Assembly: GCA_910576785.1 (NCBI GenBank)
Contig: CAJTJG010000001.1
Location: 62,001 to 126,000, forward strand
Source: an uncultured Duncaniella sp.
Lineage (GTDB): Bacteria; Bacteroidota; Bacteroidia; Bacteroidales; Muribaculaceae
Length of the DNA stretch: 64,000 nucleotides
Reading direction: 5' to 3'
Part shown: positions 51,494 through 61,196 of the stretch, in pieces
How positions within the stretch are numbered: position 1 is the stretch's first letter
How the letters are laid out: every line of letters starts with the position of its first letter
The notes under the pieces: model-generated
Seen by the model: only the letters and a program-made list of their open reading frames with translations
Told to the model about the DNA's origin: nothing
The model's database searches: none
Made by a program: the position numbers and the translations under genes

Positions 51494-53158
51494 ATGACAC
51501 GCCGCGAAAGTCTCAACCTGTATTTTCAGGATGCCATAAGAAATAACTGGGAGCGTCCCGCTCTCACAGACCTCGGAACCACAGCCTCTACCATCACCTA
51601 CAAGGATGTGGCCCGCAAGATAGCCAAACTCCACATACTGTTCGATGAGATCGGGATTCAGCCCGGCGACAAGGTGGTGCTGTGTGGCCGCAACTCCTCC
51701 ATGTGGTGTGTGGCGTTCATAGCCACTCTCACCTATGGAGCGGTGATAGTGCCGATCCTCGCCGATTTCAAGGCCGACAATGTACAGCATCTTGTCAATC
51801 ATTCCGACGCCCGTATCGCCATCATGGACGAGAGTGTATGGGAGGGACTTAATCCGGATGGCATGCCCAAGCTGCTTGGCACACTGTGTACCCGCAATTT
51901 CTCGTTGATAAACTGCAATGATCCCAAGCTTGCCGAGGCGCGTGCCCACCTCAACGAACTGTTCGGTCACAGATATCCCGACCGTTTCTCCGCCGAGGAT
52001 GTGAAATATCACATAGACTCGCGCGACGAACTCTGCCTCATCTCATATACATCTGGCAGCACCGGATTCTCCAAAGGTGTGATGCTCCCTTACCGTTCGC
52101 TGTGGAGCAATGTGGAGTACTGCATAGACAATCTTCCCTCCTCGCCAGGCGATGGCGTGGTGTGCATGCTCCCGCTGGCCCACATGTATGGTCTCACCAT
52201 CGACATGCTACGCCCCTTCATATGCGGTAACCACATCAATGTGCTCACCCGCACACCTTCTCCCCGCATCCTCGTCGAGGCCTTCGCCCAGGTGAAGCCG
52301 CGCCACATCGTGGCAGTGCCTCTCATCATCGAGAAGATCATCCGTACAAGAGTGTTCCCCATGCTTGAGAAGCCGCTCATGAAGCTGATGCTTATGGTGC
52401 CGTTTGTGGACGACCGTCTGCTGTCGAAGATCCTCGACAAGCTCAAGGAGACATTCGGAGGCAATCTTGAGCAGATCATCATAGGTGGTGCCGCCCTCAA
52501 CCGCGATGTCGAGAAATTCCTTCGTCGCATAGGTTTCCCCTATACCGTGGGCTACGGCATGACCGAGTGTGGCCCGCTCATCTCCTATGCCTACTGGAGT
52601 GACAGCCGCATGGCTTCGTGCGGTAGGATTGTGGACCGTGTCACCGCCCGCATCGATTCTCCCGCTCCCGCCACCACCCCCGGTGTGCTATATGTGAAAG
52701 GCGACAACGTGATGCTCGGCTATTACAAGAACGACGAGGCCACAGCCGATGCCATGACTGAGGATGGATGGCTTTGCACCGGAGATATATGCAATCTTGA
52801 TGGCGACGGCTACCTGTACATACGCGGACGCGACAAGAATATGATCCTTGGCCCCTCGGGACAGAACATCTATCCGGAGGAAATCGAGGATAAGCTCAAT
52901 AATCTTCCCTATGTGGCCGAGTCGCTCGTGCTTGATGCCGGCGGCGGACGCCTGGTGGCATTGATCGTGCCCGATATGGAGAGTGCTTCATCGCAGAGCA
53001 TGGACAACAGTGAACTCTCGCGCCAGATGGATGACAACATCCGCACGCTCAACCAGAACCTCCCGGCCTACTCGCAGGTGCAGTCCTTCAGGATACAGGA
53101 GGAGGAGTTTGAGAAGACTCCCAAGCGCTCCATCAAGCGTTATCTCTACAAGGCCTGA
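51494..53158 (+). CDS. Long-chain fatty-acid/AMP-dependent acyl-CoA ligase
   Basis: Adenylate-forming enzyme that activates a carboxylic acid, most likely a long-chain fatty acid, and loads it on CoA. The 554-residue protein has the P-loop ISYTSGSTGFSKGVML, AHMYGLTIDMLRP, YGMTECGPLISYA, the hinge GWLCTGDICNLDGDGYLYIRGRDKNMI and the catalytic lysine near the end (EKTPKRSIKRYLY). These fit the FadD/AMP-binding family. Its 3' end overlaps the CYTH gene tail-to-tail by 26 bp. No neighbouring lipid genes narrow its substrate. Confidence 0.88.
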   Translation: MTRRESLNLYFQDAIRNNWERPALTDLGTTASTITYKDVARKIAKLHILFDEIGIQPGDKVVLCGRNSSMWCVAFIATLTYGAVIVPILADFKADNVQHLVNHSDARIAIMDESVWEGLNPDGMPKLLGTLCTRNFSLINCNDPKLAEARAHLNELFGHRYPDRFSAEDVKYHIDSRDELCLISYTSGSTGFSKGVMLPYRSLWSNVEYCIDNLPSSPGDGVVCMLPLAHMYGLTIDMLRPFICGNHINVLTRTPSPRILVEAFAQVKPRHIVAVPLIIEKIIRTRVFPMLEKPLMKLMLMVPFVDDRLLSKILDKLKETFGGNLEQIIIGGAALNRDVEKFLRRIGFPYTVGYGMTECGPLISYAYWSDSRMASCGRIVDRVTARIDSPAPATTPGVLYVKGDNVMLGYYKNDEATADAMTEDGWLCTGDICNLDGDGYLYIRGRDKNMILGPSGQNIYPEEIEDKLNNLPYVAESLVLDAGGGRLVALIVPDMESASSQSMDNSELSRQMDDNIRTLNQNLPAYSQVQSFRIQEEEFEKTPKRSIKRYLYKA

Positions 53159-53603
53159 CGAGGGCCGAATTGTAATACCGCGGGTCGCCCGTCACCTCCC
53201 GGCCAACAAACGGCGGGAGGGACGGGGCGTCCGATGCGGAGGTGAGCTCCACCTCGGCTACGACAAGACCCTCCAGATGGCCGTGAAATTCATCCACCTC
53301 CCATGTGAAGCCATCGTGGTCTACGATATACCGTGTCTTGTCTATGTCCCATCCGCCGGTCAGGGACTCGGCCATCTCGATGGCGTCGGCCGCCGGGATG
53401 CTGTATTCCCATTCATTGCGCACACACCCGTCGTTGCACCCTTTTACCGTTAGGAAGGCTCTGTCATCACCTGACATGCGCACACGCACCGTGCGACGGG
53501 GATCACGATTAAGGTATGACTGCCTTATGTGGTGGCTTTCCTTGGCCATTTCCACGTATTTTCTATCTTTTACAAGAAATTTGCGTTCGATTTCAAGTGC
53601 CAT
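53133..53603 (-). CDS. CYTH-domain protein (triphosphate tunnel metalloenzyme)
   Basis: A 156-residue cytoplasmic protein with the signature EIERKFLV at residues 4-11 and the alternating charged strands of the CYTH fold (RRTVRVRMSGDDRAFLTVKG, EWEYSIP, KTRYIV, WEVDEFHGHLEGLVVAEVEL). The family binds triphosphates with two metal ions; bacterial members include inorganic triphosphatases and proteins of unknown role. All the acidic and basic tunnel residues that I can place are present. It is divergent from the DUF5686 gene through a palindromic promoter and overlaps the acyl-CoA ligase end by 26 bp. Confidence 0.88.
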   Translation of the reverse strand: MALEIERKFLVKDRKYVEMAKESHHIRQSYLNRDPRRTVRVRMSGDDRAFLTVKGCNDGCVRNEWEYSIPAADAIEMAESLTGGWDIDKTRYIVDHDGFTWEVDEFHGHLEGLVVAEVELTSASDAPSLPPFVGREVTGDPRYYNSALVRPCRDNA

Positions 53604-53629
53604 GGGGTTATATATTGGCTTGAATTGAG

Positions 53630-53645
53630 TAATTTTGCAAAATTA
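53630..53645. promoter_or_regulatory. Back-to-back -7 boxes in a 16-bp palindrome
   Basis: TAATTTTGCAAAATTA is a perfect palindrome. Each half is a TAnnTTTG element: plus strand 53630-53637 for the DUF5686 gene, minus strand 53645-53638 for the CYTH gene. On the minus strand CTTG (53669-53666) sits exactly 20 bp upstream as a near -33 box. Two polymerases could not use the site together. Confidence 0.6.
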
Positions 53646-53675
53646 AATATTTGAGTTTCCAATTCCAAGAGAAAA

Positions 53676-56219
53676 ATGCGCTTGCGCTATTGCATATTTT
53701 CATATTTACTATTTTTTTCAATCCTATGTATATCTGCCCAGGGTGTGACACTGACGGGCGTTGTGCGTGACTCTGTTACCGGCGAGCCTGTACCGTTTGC
53801 CACCGTGCTGCTATGCGGCACTGACCGCGGCACGCTCACCGACGACAACGGTCGCTACAGCCTAACCACTGCCCTCCCGTTTGACTCCGTGCAGGGTGCG
53901 GCCATGGGATATATGTCCAAGAGTGTGCGTGCGCCACGCCGGGCTGCAAAAATGAAGCTTGACATATCACTCCACTCCACGGGAGTGATGCTTTCCACTG
54001 TCACCGCACGTCCCCGCAAGGAGCATTATTCAAAGAAGAACAATCCTGCCGTGGCTTTCATGGAGAAGATCCGAGCCATGGAGGATGTCACCGATCCGCG
54101 CCGCAATCCACATTACAATTATGACAAATATGAGCGCATAACACTGGCCATAAATGACTATCAGTTCAATGACTCGGCCAAAAGCGGTCTGGATAAAAAG
54201 TTCAAGTTTCTGAAAAACTATGTCGATACCAACTCTCTGTCCGGAAAACCCATCCTGAACGTGGCTCTCAGGGAGAAGAAGGCCTCGGTCCATTACAGGC
54301 ATGATCCTGAGAGCGAGAAGGAGGTGGTGGACGGTCTGCGTCATTCCGGACTCGATGAATTTCTCGATCCGCAGAGCACACAGCTCTTCTACGAGGATGT
54401 GATGAGGGAGGTGGATGTGTACCGCAATGACATAGCACTGCTTCAGCAGCGTTTTGTAAGTCCGTTGTCGCGCATAGCGCCTGACTTCTACAAGTTCTAT
54501 CTCACGGACACGGTGATGGTGGATACTGTAAAGTGTGTCGAACTTACTTTTGTGCCGCGCAATCCTGCCACGATGGGATTCACAGGCCGTTTCTATGTGC
54601 CGGAGGGCGACTCCACGATGTTCATCAAGAGGATAGTGATGCGCGTGCCTCATGACATAAATCTGAATTTCATAGACAATTTCCTCCTCACGCAGGACTA
54701 TGACCGCGCCCCTGACGGATCGCGCCTCAAGACCCGCGACCAGATGCTGGTGGAGGCAAGCGTGCTGCCGGGAATGCCGGGAATTTTCGCGAGCCGTACC
54801 ACTGTATACACAGGCCATGACTTCAGCCCGGCTGCCGATAGCACTGTGTTTGACCGCGGACTCGCGCAGATATACCGCCCGGGAGCATTCTCGCGCGACA
54901 CCACATATTGGGCTGCGTCGCGCACGGCTCCGATAGACCGTGGAGTGAACAATATAGAGGGGATGATGGCCCAGTTGCGGTCAGTAAAGCTCTATTATTG
55001 GGGCGAGAAGATAGTCAAGGCGTTTTCGTCGGGATATATCACCACGGGACGTGCATCCAAGGTGGATCTCGGTCCGCTTACATCGACATTTTCCTACAAT
55101 TCGGTTGAGGGTTTCCGCTTGCGTCTCGGCGGTATGACCACAGCCAACCTATCCAGACGCTGGTTCGGACGCGGATATGTGGCACGTGGATTCAAGGATC
55201 ACCGTTGGAAATACCGCGCTGAGGTCGAATATTCGTTCAACGACAAGAGATATCACTCCAGAGAATTTCCTGTCCATTCTCTCCGGCTCACACACCAGTA
55301 TGACATGAATATGCTCGGTCAGAGATATGTATCCAACAATCAGGATAATATGTTTATGTCCTTCAAGCGAGCGGAGGATATGCAGATGACCTACGAGAGA
55401 GTGTCGAAACTGGAGTACACGCTGGAGATGGAGAACAACTTCTCGGTAGTGGGCCGTCTGCAATGCGCCCGTCAGGAACCCACGCGCTACATGCCGTTTG
55501 TCAATGGCCGCGGCGAGAGTTTCAGCCACTACACCATGTCGTCGGCCACGGTGGAGCTCAGATATGCGCCGGGCGAGAAGTTCTATCAGCTCAAGACCGG
55601 GCGTCTCCCTATCAACTTCGACGCACCCATCTTCACCCTCAGCCACACCTATGCGCCCAAGGGGATGCTCGACAACAGTTTCGCACTCAACGTCACAGAG
55701 GCGTCCTTCAGCAAACGCTTCTGGTTTTCGGCATTCGGATTCATGGACGTCTTTCTCAAAGGCGGACATGTGTGGAGTCGGTCGCCGTATCCCAATCTGC
55801 TTATACCCAATGCCAATCTGTCATACTTCATCCAGCTCGAGTCGTTCAGCTGCATGAATCCAATGGAGTTCATAAACGACAGTTACGCACAGTGGGACGT
55901 CACCTACTGGGCCAATGGAGCGTTGCTCAACTATATTCCGTTGTTGAAAAAGCTCAAACTGCGCGAGGCAATATTCTGCCGTGGTTTGTGGGGACATCTC
56001 AGTGACCGCAACAAGCCGTGGCTCAACGACGGACTGTTTCAGTTTCCGGCCGATGCCCATACGCAGACTATGACCAACCGTCCGTATATCGAAGCCGGTG
56101 TCGGGGTGGACAATCTGTTCAAATTTCTGCGTGTGGACTATACGTGGCGTCTTACCTATCGCGACAATCCTCATGCATGCCGCGGGGGACTGCGGTTCAT
56201 GATACATGTGACTTTTTGA
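53676..56219 (+). CDS. DUF5686 outer-membrane protein with carboxypeptidase-like domain
   Basis: An 847-residue exported protein (signal MRLRYCIFSYLLFFSILCISAQG). Residues 25-110 form a CarboxypepD_reg-like Ig domain (TLTGVVRDSVTGEPVPFATVLLCGTDRGTLTDDNGRYSL), as found at the N-terminus of TonB-linked proteins. The rest matches the DUF5686 layout: RKNNPAVAFMEKI-like region, MGFTGRFYVPEGDSTMFIKRI, then about 400 residues of amphipathic beta strands ending in aromatic residues (LRFMIHVTF), which indicates an outer-membrane beta-barrel. Family members are widespread in Bacteroidetes with no firm function. The gene is monocistronic and divergent from the CYTH gene. Confidence 0.85.
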   Translation: MRLRYCIFSYLLFFSILCISAQGVTLTGVVRDSVTGEPVPFATVLLCGTDRGTLTDDNGRYSLTTALPFDSVQGAAMGYMSKSVRAPRRAAKMKLDISLHSTGVMLSTVTARPRKEHYSKKNNPAVAFMEKIRAMEDVTDPRRNPHYNYDKYERITLAINDYQFNDSAKSGLDKKFKFLKNYVDTNSLSGKPILNVALREKKASVHYRHDPESEKEVVDGLRHSGLDEFLDPQSTQLFYEDVMREVDVYRNDIALLQQRFVSPLSRIAPDFYKFYLTDTVMVDTVKCVELTFVPRNPATMGFTGRFYVPEGDSTMFIKRIVMRVPHDINLNFIDNFLLTQDYDRAPDGSRLKTRDQMLVEASVLPGMPGIFASRTTVYTGHDFSPAADSTVFDRGLAQIYRPGAFSRDTTYWAASRTAPIDRGVNNIEGMMAQLRSVKLYYWGEKIVKAFSSGYITTGRASKVDLGPLTSTFSYNSVEGFRLRLGGMTTANLSRRWFGRGYVARGFKDHRWKYRAEVEYSFNDKRYHSREFPVHSLRLTHQYDMNMLGQRYVSNNQDNMFMSFKRAEDMQMTYERVSKLEYTLEMENNFSVVGRLQCARQEPTRYMPFVNGRGESFSHYTMSSATVELRYAPGEKFYQLKTGRLPINFDAPIFTLSHTYAPKGMLDNSFALNVTEASFSKRFWFSAFGFMDVFLKGGHVWSRSPYPNLLIPNANLSYFIQLESFSCMNPMEFINDSYAQWDVTYWANGALLNYIPLLKKLKLREAIFCRGLWGHLSDRNKPWLNDGLFQFPADAHTQTMTNRPYIEAGVGVDNLFKFLRVDYTWRLTYRDNPHACRGGLRFMIHVTF

Positions 56220-56269
56220 TGTATAAGTGTGGCAAAAAGATAGAAAAATGCGTAAAAATATAGCAAATG

Positions 56270-56301
56270 TTTGGTGGGGATAATATTTTATTATATTTTT
56301 G
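56270..56301 (+). promoter_or_regulatory. Promoter of asnA
   Basis: TTTG (56270-56273), exactly 20 bp, TATTTTTG (56294-56301). Expected start is near 56307, leaving a leader of about 37 nt before the ATG at 56344. Confidence 0.75.
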
Positions 56302-56343
56302 CGATTGAAAACAACAAATCAACGTAAAGAAATAATAAAACAC

Positions 56344-57378
56344 ATGCCACTCATCATACCTCCGCGATATCGACGCAAGCTCCAGCCAGAAACCACTGAA
56401 GTGGCCATAAAGATGGTGAAGGATGCATTTCAATCCACTCTCGCCACAGATCTTAATCTACGTCGTGTCACAGCTCCGCTGTTTTTGCTCTCAGGCACAG
56501 GCCTTAACGATGACCTCAATGGAGTGGAGCACGCGGTGACTTTCAATATAGACTGCATGGATTCTCGTCAGGCTGAGGTAGTGCATTCGCTTGCCAAGTG
56601 GAAGCGCTACAAGCTCGGAGCCTACGGCATCCCCCCGGGATTCGGTCTTTACACCGATATGAATGCCATCCGCACCTTTGAGGAGCTTGACAATCTGCAT
56701 TCGCTCTACGTGGACCAGTGGGATTGGGAGAAGACCATAAGTGAGGAGGATCGCAATCTCGACTATCTTGAGGAAACAGTCAGCATCATATATCAGGCTG
56801 TGCGGAAGGTGGAGAAGATCGTCTACGAACGCTTCCCGCACATCACTCCTCGCCTGCCGGAAGATATCACTTTCATCCATGCCGACTCGCTGGCCCGACG
56901 CTACCCAGAGCTAACACCCAAAGAACGGGAGGCAAAGATGGTCGAGAAGTATGGGGCTATATTTATTATAGGTATAGGCGCCGATCTCTGCGATGGAAAG
57001 CCACATGACGGACGTGCGCCCGACTATGACGACTGGAGCACACCCAACGATGAGGGAACTCTCGGACTCAACGGCGACCTCATATTGTGGGATGCCGTGC
57101 TCGGTATTCCGGTCGAACTGTCATCCATGGGCATACGTGTCAGTCCCGAGAGTCTGCGTCGGCAGCTTGAGATAAGAGGATGTCCCGAGAAAGCGGAGCT
57201 TAATTTCCACCGGTCGCTACTTGCCGGTGAGTTGCCTTACTCCATAGGGGGAGGCATAGGCCAGAGCCGTCTGTGCATGTTCCTGCTTCAGAAGGCTCAC
57301 ATAGGCGAGGTTCAGGCCTCGATATGGCCCGAGGATCAGATCCGCGAGTGTGCCGCCGCAGGCATTGAGCTCCTGTGA
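56344..57378 (+). CDS. asnA: Aspartate-ammonia ligase (asparagine synthetase A)
   Basis: Makes asparagine from aspartate, ammonia and ATP. The 344-residue protein belongs to the class II aminoacyl-tRNA-synthetase-like AsnA family. Characteristic stretches are LNDDLNGVEHAVTF, KWKRYKLGAYGIPPGFGLYTDMNAIR, YVDQWDWEK, DDWSTPNDEGTLGLNGDLILWD and the glycine-rich SIGGGIGQSRLCMFLL near the C-terminus. The ATG at 56344 (MPLIIPPRYRRKLQ) is used; 15 preceding codons in frame lie in the leader. It has its own consensus promoter and is followed by a hairpin. Confidence 0.95.
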   Translation: MPLIIPPRYRRKLQPETTEVAIKMVKDAFQSTLATDLNLRRVTAPLFLLSGTGLNDDLNGVEHAVTFNIDCMDSRQAEVVHSLAKWKRYKLGAYGIPPGFGLYTDMNAIRTFEELDNLHSLYVDQWDWEKTISEEDRNLDYLEETVSIIYQAVRKVEKIVYERFPHITPRLPEDITFIHADSLARRYPELTPKEREAKMVEKYGAIFIIGIGADLCDGKPHDGRAPDYDDWSTPNDEGTLGLNGDLILWDAVLGIPVELSSMGIRVSPESLRRQLEIRGCPEKAELNFHRSLLAGELPYSIGGGIGQSRLCMFLLQKAHIGEVQASIWPEDQIRECAAAGIELL

Positions 57379-57407
57379 TGTGACGTCAATTCCATTTTTG
57401 TCAGTAT

Positions 57408-57450
57408 AATTCGGTCATATTGTCACGGTATGGCCGAATTTAATTTTTAT
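57408..57450 (+). terminator. Terminator after asnA
   Basis: AATTCGGTCATA (57408-57419) pairs with TATGGCCGAATT (57429-57440) with one G:T, followed by TAATTTTTAT. The remaining leader to dnaK (57451-57583) is AT-rich, with a small CGGTG/CACCG hairpin near 57525-57540. I see no clear promoter there. Confidence 0.7.
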
Positions 57451-57583
57451 AAGAGTTGTTATACTTCAATAAGTTAGATTTTCTGCAACAATTTTGGCAT
57501 AAAATTTGTTTCATATGTGAATGTCGGTGCAAGACACCGGCGTCAGACATATTTAGAATAAACAAAAACAAAACATAATAACT

Positions 57584-59491
57584 ATGGGAAAAATTATCGG
57601 TATAGACCTGGGAACAACCAATTCCTGCGTATCAGTTCTGGAGGGCAACGATCCTGTTGTCATCCCTAACAGCGAAGGTCGTAACACTACACCTTCGATT
57701 GTAGCATTTGTAGATGGCGGCGAGCGTAAGGTCGGCGATCCTGCCAAGCGTCAGGCCATCACCAACCCCAAGCGTACCATCAACTCTATCAAACGTTTCA
57801 TGGGCGAGTCCTGCGACCAGGTGTCGAAGGAGGTCGAGCGCGTGCCTTACAAGGTGGTGTGCGGAGCCAACAACACTCCCCGTGTTGACATCGACGGCCG
57901 TGAGTATACTCCTCAGGAGATTTCGGCCATGATACTTCAGAAAATGAAGAAGACCGCCGAGGATTATCTCGGACAGTCTGTCACAGAGGCTGTGATCACA
58001 GTCCCCGCATACTTCAACGACGCCCAGCGTCAGGCCACCAAGGAGGCAGGCGAGATAGCCGGACTCAATGTAAGACGTATCGTCAACGAGCCTACCGCCG
58101 CAGCCCTTGCATATGGTCTTGACAAGAGCGACAAGGACCAGAAGATCGCCGTGTTCGACCTCGGTGGCGGTACATTCGATATCTCCATCCTTGAGCTTGG
58201 CGACGGCGTATTCGAGGTTAAATCCACCAACGGTGATACCCACCTCGGTGGTGATGACTTCGACCATGTTATCATCGACTGGCTCGCCGATGAGTTCAAG
58301 AAGGAGGAGGGCATAGACCTGCGTCAGGATCCTATGGCACTCCAGCGTCTCAAGGAGGCTGCCGAGAAGGCCAAAATCGAGCTTTCTTCCACAACATCCA
58401 CCGAGATCAACCTGCCCTACATCACCGCTACAGCCACAGGCCCCAAGCACCTTGTTAAGACTCTCACCCGCGCTCAGTTCGAGCAGCTGGCCGACAAACT
58501 TATCCAGGCTACCATCAAGCCCTGTGAGCAGGCGCTCAAGGATGCAGGTATGACACCTAAGGATATCGATGAGGTGATCCTCGTGGGTGGTTCCACTCGT
58601 ATTCCTGCCATCCAGGAGGTTGTGCAGAAGTTCTTCGGCAAGGCTCCTTCCAAGGGTGTTAACCCCGACGAAGTAGTAGCCGTAGGTGCAGCCATACAGG
58701 GCGGTGTCCTCTCCGGCGATGTCAAGGACGTACTTCTTCTCGACGTTGTGCCTCTGAGCATCGGTATCGAGACCCTCGGCGGTGTGATGACCAAGATGAT
58801 CGAGGCCAACACCACAATTCCTACCCGTAAGAGCGAGACATTCTCCACCGCCGCTGACAATCAGCCCTCGGTTGAGATCCACGTACTCCAGGGCGAGCGC
58901 CCGATGGCCAAGGATGACAAGACCCTCGGTAAATTTCATCTCGACGGTATTGCACCCGCACCCCGTGGCATACCTCAGATCGAGGTAACATTCGAGGTCG
59001 ATGCCAACGGTATCCTCAATGTCTCCGCCAAGGACAAGGCTACCGGCAAGGAGCAGAGCATCCGTATCGAGGCCTCCAGCGGTCTTACTGACGCCGAGAT
59101 CGAGCGTATGAAGAAAGAGGCCGAGGCCAATGCCGCAGCCGATGCCAAGGAGAAGGAGAAGATCGACAAGCTCAACCATGCCGATGCCGTGATCTTCCAG
59201 ACCGAGAAGCAGCTTCAGGAGCTTGGCGACAAGATCCCCGCTGACAAGAAGGCCGCCATCGAGAATGACATCAACCGACTCAAGGAGGCTCACAAGGCAC
59301 AGGATCTCGCCGGTATTGATTCTGCCATCCAGGCTATCCAGACCACATTCGGCGCTATCCAGCAGGACATCCTCAACGCCCAGCAGGCCGCAGGCGCCCA
59401 GCCCGGTGCTCAGCCCGGTGCCAACCCCGGTGCATCCAACGGCGGCAGCGACGGCCACGTTGACGACGTCGAATTCGAGGAAGTGAAGTAA
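57584..59491 (+). CDS. dnaK: Molecular chaperone DnaK (Hsp70)
   Basis: ATP-dependent chaperone that binds exposed hydrophobic segments and works with DnaJ and GrpE, which are not in this window. The 635-residue protein has the Hsp70 signatures [28 protein letters not shown] and [14 protein letters not shown], then the substrate-binding domain and helical lid. The C-terminal tail has short AQPG/ANPG repeats and ends DDVEFEEVK, close to the usual EEVD-like acidic end. It is a single gene with its own strong terminator. Codon choice is highly biased to C-ending codons, as for abundant proteins. Confidence 0.98.
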   Translation: MGKIIGIDLGTTNSCVSVLEGNDPVVIPNSEGRNTTPSIVAFVDGGERKVGDPAKRQAITNPKRTINSIKRFMGESCDQVSKEVERVPYKVVCGANNTPRVDIDGREYTPQEISAMILQKMKKTAEDYLGQSVTEAVITVPAYFNDAQRQATKEAGEIAGLNVRRIVNEPTAAALAYGLDKSDKDQKIAVFDLGGGTFDISILELGDGVFEVKSTNGDTHLGGDDFDHVIIDWLADEFKKEEGIDLRQDPMALQRLKEAAEKAKIELSSTTSTEINLPYITATATGPKHLVKTLTRAQFEQLADKLIQATIKPCEQALKDAGMTPKDIDEVILVGGSTRIPAIQEVVQKFFGKAPSKGVNPDEVVAVGAAIQGGVLSGDVKDVLLLDVVPLSIGIETLGGVMTKMIEANTTIPTRKSETFSTAADNQPSVEIHVLQGERPMAKDDKTLGKFHLDGIAPAPRGIPQIEVTFEVDANGILNVSAKDKATGKEQSIRIEASSGLTDAEIERMKKEAEANAAADAKEKEKIDKLNHADAVIFQTEKQLQELGDKIPADKKAAIENDINRLKEAHKAQDLAGIDSAIQAIQTTFGAIQQDILNAQQAAGAQPGAQPGANPGASNGGSDGHVDDVEFEEVK

Positions 59492-59525
59492 TTCATTAAT
59501 TTGGAAATATCTAAATCAATATAAC

Positions 59526-59562
59526 CGGAGCGTAACTCAAAAGGTTACGCTCCGTTTTTTTT
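59526..59562 (+). terminator. Terminator after dnaK
   Basis: CGGAGCGTAAC (59526-59536) pairs perfectly with GTTACGCTCCG (59544-59554), loop of 7 nt, followed by eight Ts. Confidence 0.92.
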
Positions 59563-59910
59563 GTTTGTTAATAAATATAAACAGATTAATTGAGATTGAT
59601 TAATTCTCGTTATATTTGTATCATATTTGGAACGTGTCTTAATAGGCGATGAGATGTTCCTTATTTCCTCTTATTTCCTCTTATGGGTTCTTAATCGGAT
59701 ATTATGCCAACAGCTAAGTAAGAAATTAAGAGAAAATGTAAATGTTGAGAGGCAGGCACTCCTTATTCTCATATACGCAGGTTCTCTATTCCTATTTCGG
59801 GGTCATGTGCCGTCGGGAAGTGTGCGTTGTGCGATTTCAACGGTGAGATAGTCAGGATGTTGAAGGCGGCGTATTACATCTTAGAAGAAACAAACAGTTT
59901 TGAGTATGAT
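59563..59910. other. AT-rich spacer between dnaK and the acyltransferase gene
   Basis: I find no gene that I can support here. A TATATTTG -7-like box lies at 59611-59618 without a good -33 partner. A 10-bp unit TTATTTCCTC is repeated in tandem at 59661-59680, followed by a partial third copy. A 74-codon open frame (59627-59851) shows no family features. Base composition shifts from the dnaK pattern, which marks the edge of a likely acquired segment. Confidence 0.5.
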
Positions 59911-60930
59911 ATGAGCAAACCAATCAACGAAGTCATCTCTGACATCCGCTTCCCTATGTGCATAGCTGTCGTTTGCATACATTCGGCAGCATATACTTGT
60001 CCCCCCGACCAATGGCTGACTACCTATGTCCTTTACTTGCTGAGCGATTACCTGCCGGCTGTCGCCGTGCCGTGCTTTTTTTTAATCGCCGGCTATCTAT
60101 CGGCCAAACGAGAAAACTTCAAAAACTCTTCAGCCTATGTTTTGCTACTGAAGCGTCGTGCAGTCTCCCTTTTGCTTCCGTACGTGATTTGGAACGTCAT
60201 CGCCTTTGCAATAAGTTGGGTAGTGAACATATCGCCGTTGGCTCGTTTTGCTTCGGGAAATTACGCTAATTTTGAAAATTTCCCGGAACTGCTGAAATAT
60301 TTGTTTTGGGAGCCTCGACTCGTTCCGCTATGGTTTGTAAGAAACTTGATATTGATAACTGTGGCATCTCCTATCGTGTTCCATGCGACGAAAAAAGTGC
60401 CAGTGGTAGCTTTGATTGCATTTTATTTGATTTGTTGTTGTGACGAGGCTTATTTTATCAGCGGATTGTTTTTCTATGGTGCTGGAATGGCTGCGAGACT
60501 TCATATGACGTCCAGTTGTTTGGATACATGCCTTCGTCACGGCATGTGGCTCCTGCCTATGTTTCTCGCCTATGCTCTGCTGAGTGCGGCAGATGCAATC
60601 CCACCTGAATTTTGTAATCTGATTGACCAACCAATATTACTTGCCGGAGTCATTGGTTGTATCTCCATTTGCAGCCAGACAAACGCAAGTATCGTTAAAA
60701 TATTCAGAAGCAATGGCCTGGCGTTCTTTGTATATGCCCTCCATGGTATTATAACGCCCTATATTATTAAGTCTGTCAAAATATTTTTTCATCCGACAAA
60801 TGGTGGCGCCAATCTTTTGCTATTTTTCCTGACTGTTATCGCTTCGCTTACTTTTTGCGTTGCAGCCTATGCTATGATGTTTCGATATGCAAAACCGGCG
60901 CTTAAATTACTGATAGGGTCGAGGCTTTAA
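59911..60930 (+). CDS. Acyltransferase family 3 membrane protein
   Basis: A 339-residue polytopic membrane protein of the Acyltransferase_3 family (OatA/NodX/WecH-like), which O-acetylates or otherwise acylates surface sugars. The start at 59911 (MSKPINEVISDIRFPMCIAVVCIHSA) places the conserved RFP...VVxIH motif, with the catalytic histidine in the first helix, at the usual distance from the N-terminus. An open frame extends to 59827 but has no support. About ten helices follow, with FFLIAGYLSA, RAVSLLLPYVIWN and the WFVRNLILI motif. The gene is AT-rich and isolated, with no neighbouring polysaccharide genes, suggesting horizontal gain. The substrate is unknown. Confidence 0.82.
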   Translation: MSKPINEVISDIRFPMCIAVVCIHSAAYTCPPDQWLTTYVLYLLSDYLPAVAVPCFFLIAGYLSAKRENFKNSSAYVLLLKRRAVSLLLPYVIWNVIAFAISWVVNISPLARFASGNYANFENFPELLKYLFWEPRLVPLWFVRNLILITVASPIVFHATKKVPVVALIAFYLICCCDEAYFISGLFFYGAGMAARLHMTSSCLDTCLRHGMWLLPMFLAYALLSAADAIPPEFCNLIDQPILLAGVIGCISICSQTNASIVKIFRSNGLAFFVYALHGIITPYIIKSVKIFFHPTNGGANLLLFFLTVIASLTFCVAAYAMMFRYAKPALKLLIGSRL

Positions 60931-60971
60931 CCTACATAATTCTATTACTGTCCGCTAAACCATAAAGGCCA

Positions 60972-61085
60972 GTAATAATAAGATTTCTCGAAAATGCCAT
61001 TTACAACAAATTGTCTATGGATGGTTACGACATAAAGGTCGGTGTGCTTTCAAGGAGCAAAGACTCTGCAAGTATGTACTATTGA
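60972..61085 (+). pseudogene. Fragment of a DUF4143-type AAA ATPase gene
   Basis: An open stretch (PVIIRFLENAIYNKLSMDGYDIKVGVLSRSKDSASMYY, interrupted here for length: it begins IRFLENAIYN and ends SASMYY) lies in one frame and stops at TGA 61083-61085. The FLENAIYNKLxxxGYDIKVGV pattern matches the middle of DUF4143 ATPases (LENIVYNEL..RGY.V.VG). There is no start and both ends are missing, so it is a decayed remnant of about 38 codons. The assignment is from motif memory only. Confidence 0.45.
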
Positions 61086-61117
61086 TTGATTTGGCTATAA
61101 TTGACCGGTTTATGATT

Positions 61118-61153
61118 AAAGGAGCGATCAGGTGCCTGATCAGCTCCTTTTTA
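61118..61153 (+). terminator. Strong hairpin terminator downstream of the ATPase remnant
   Basis: AAAGGAGC plus GATCAGG (61118-61132) pairs with CCTGATC plus GCTCCTTT (61135-61150), with a single bulged A at 61142 and a 2-nt loop, followed by further Ts. It probably belonged to the decayed gene upstream, and may also serve the helicase transcript from the other side. Confidence 0.75.
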
Positions 61154-61196
61154 ATGTCAGCATTGTATGGAATGCGATGTTGAGACGTGTCACACC

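Noticed and set aside
57632..59458. A 608-codon open frame antisense to dnaK
   Set aside because: Strong codon bias in highly expressed Hsp70 genes commonly leaves the antisense strand free of stops. The sense protein is a perfect DnaK, and the antisense product is a low-complexity Leu/Gly/Asp mixture with no domain.
59627..59851. A 74-codon frame between dnaK and the acyltransferase
   Set aside because: No family pattern, no promoter at the right distance, and it crosses a tandem 10-bp repeat; noted only as spacer.
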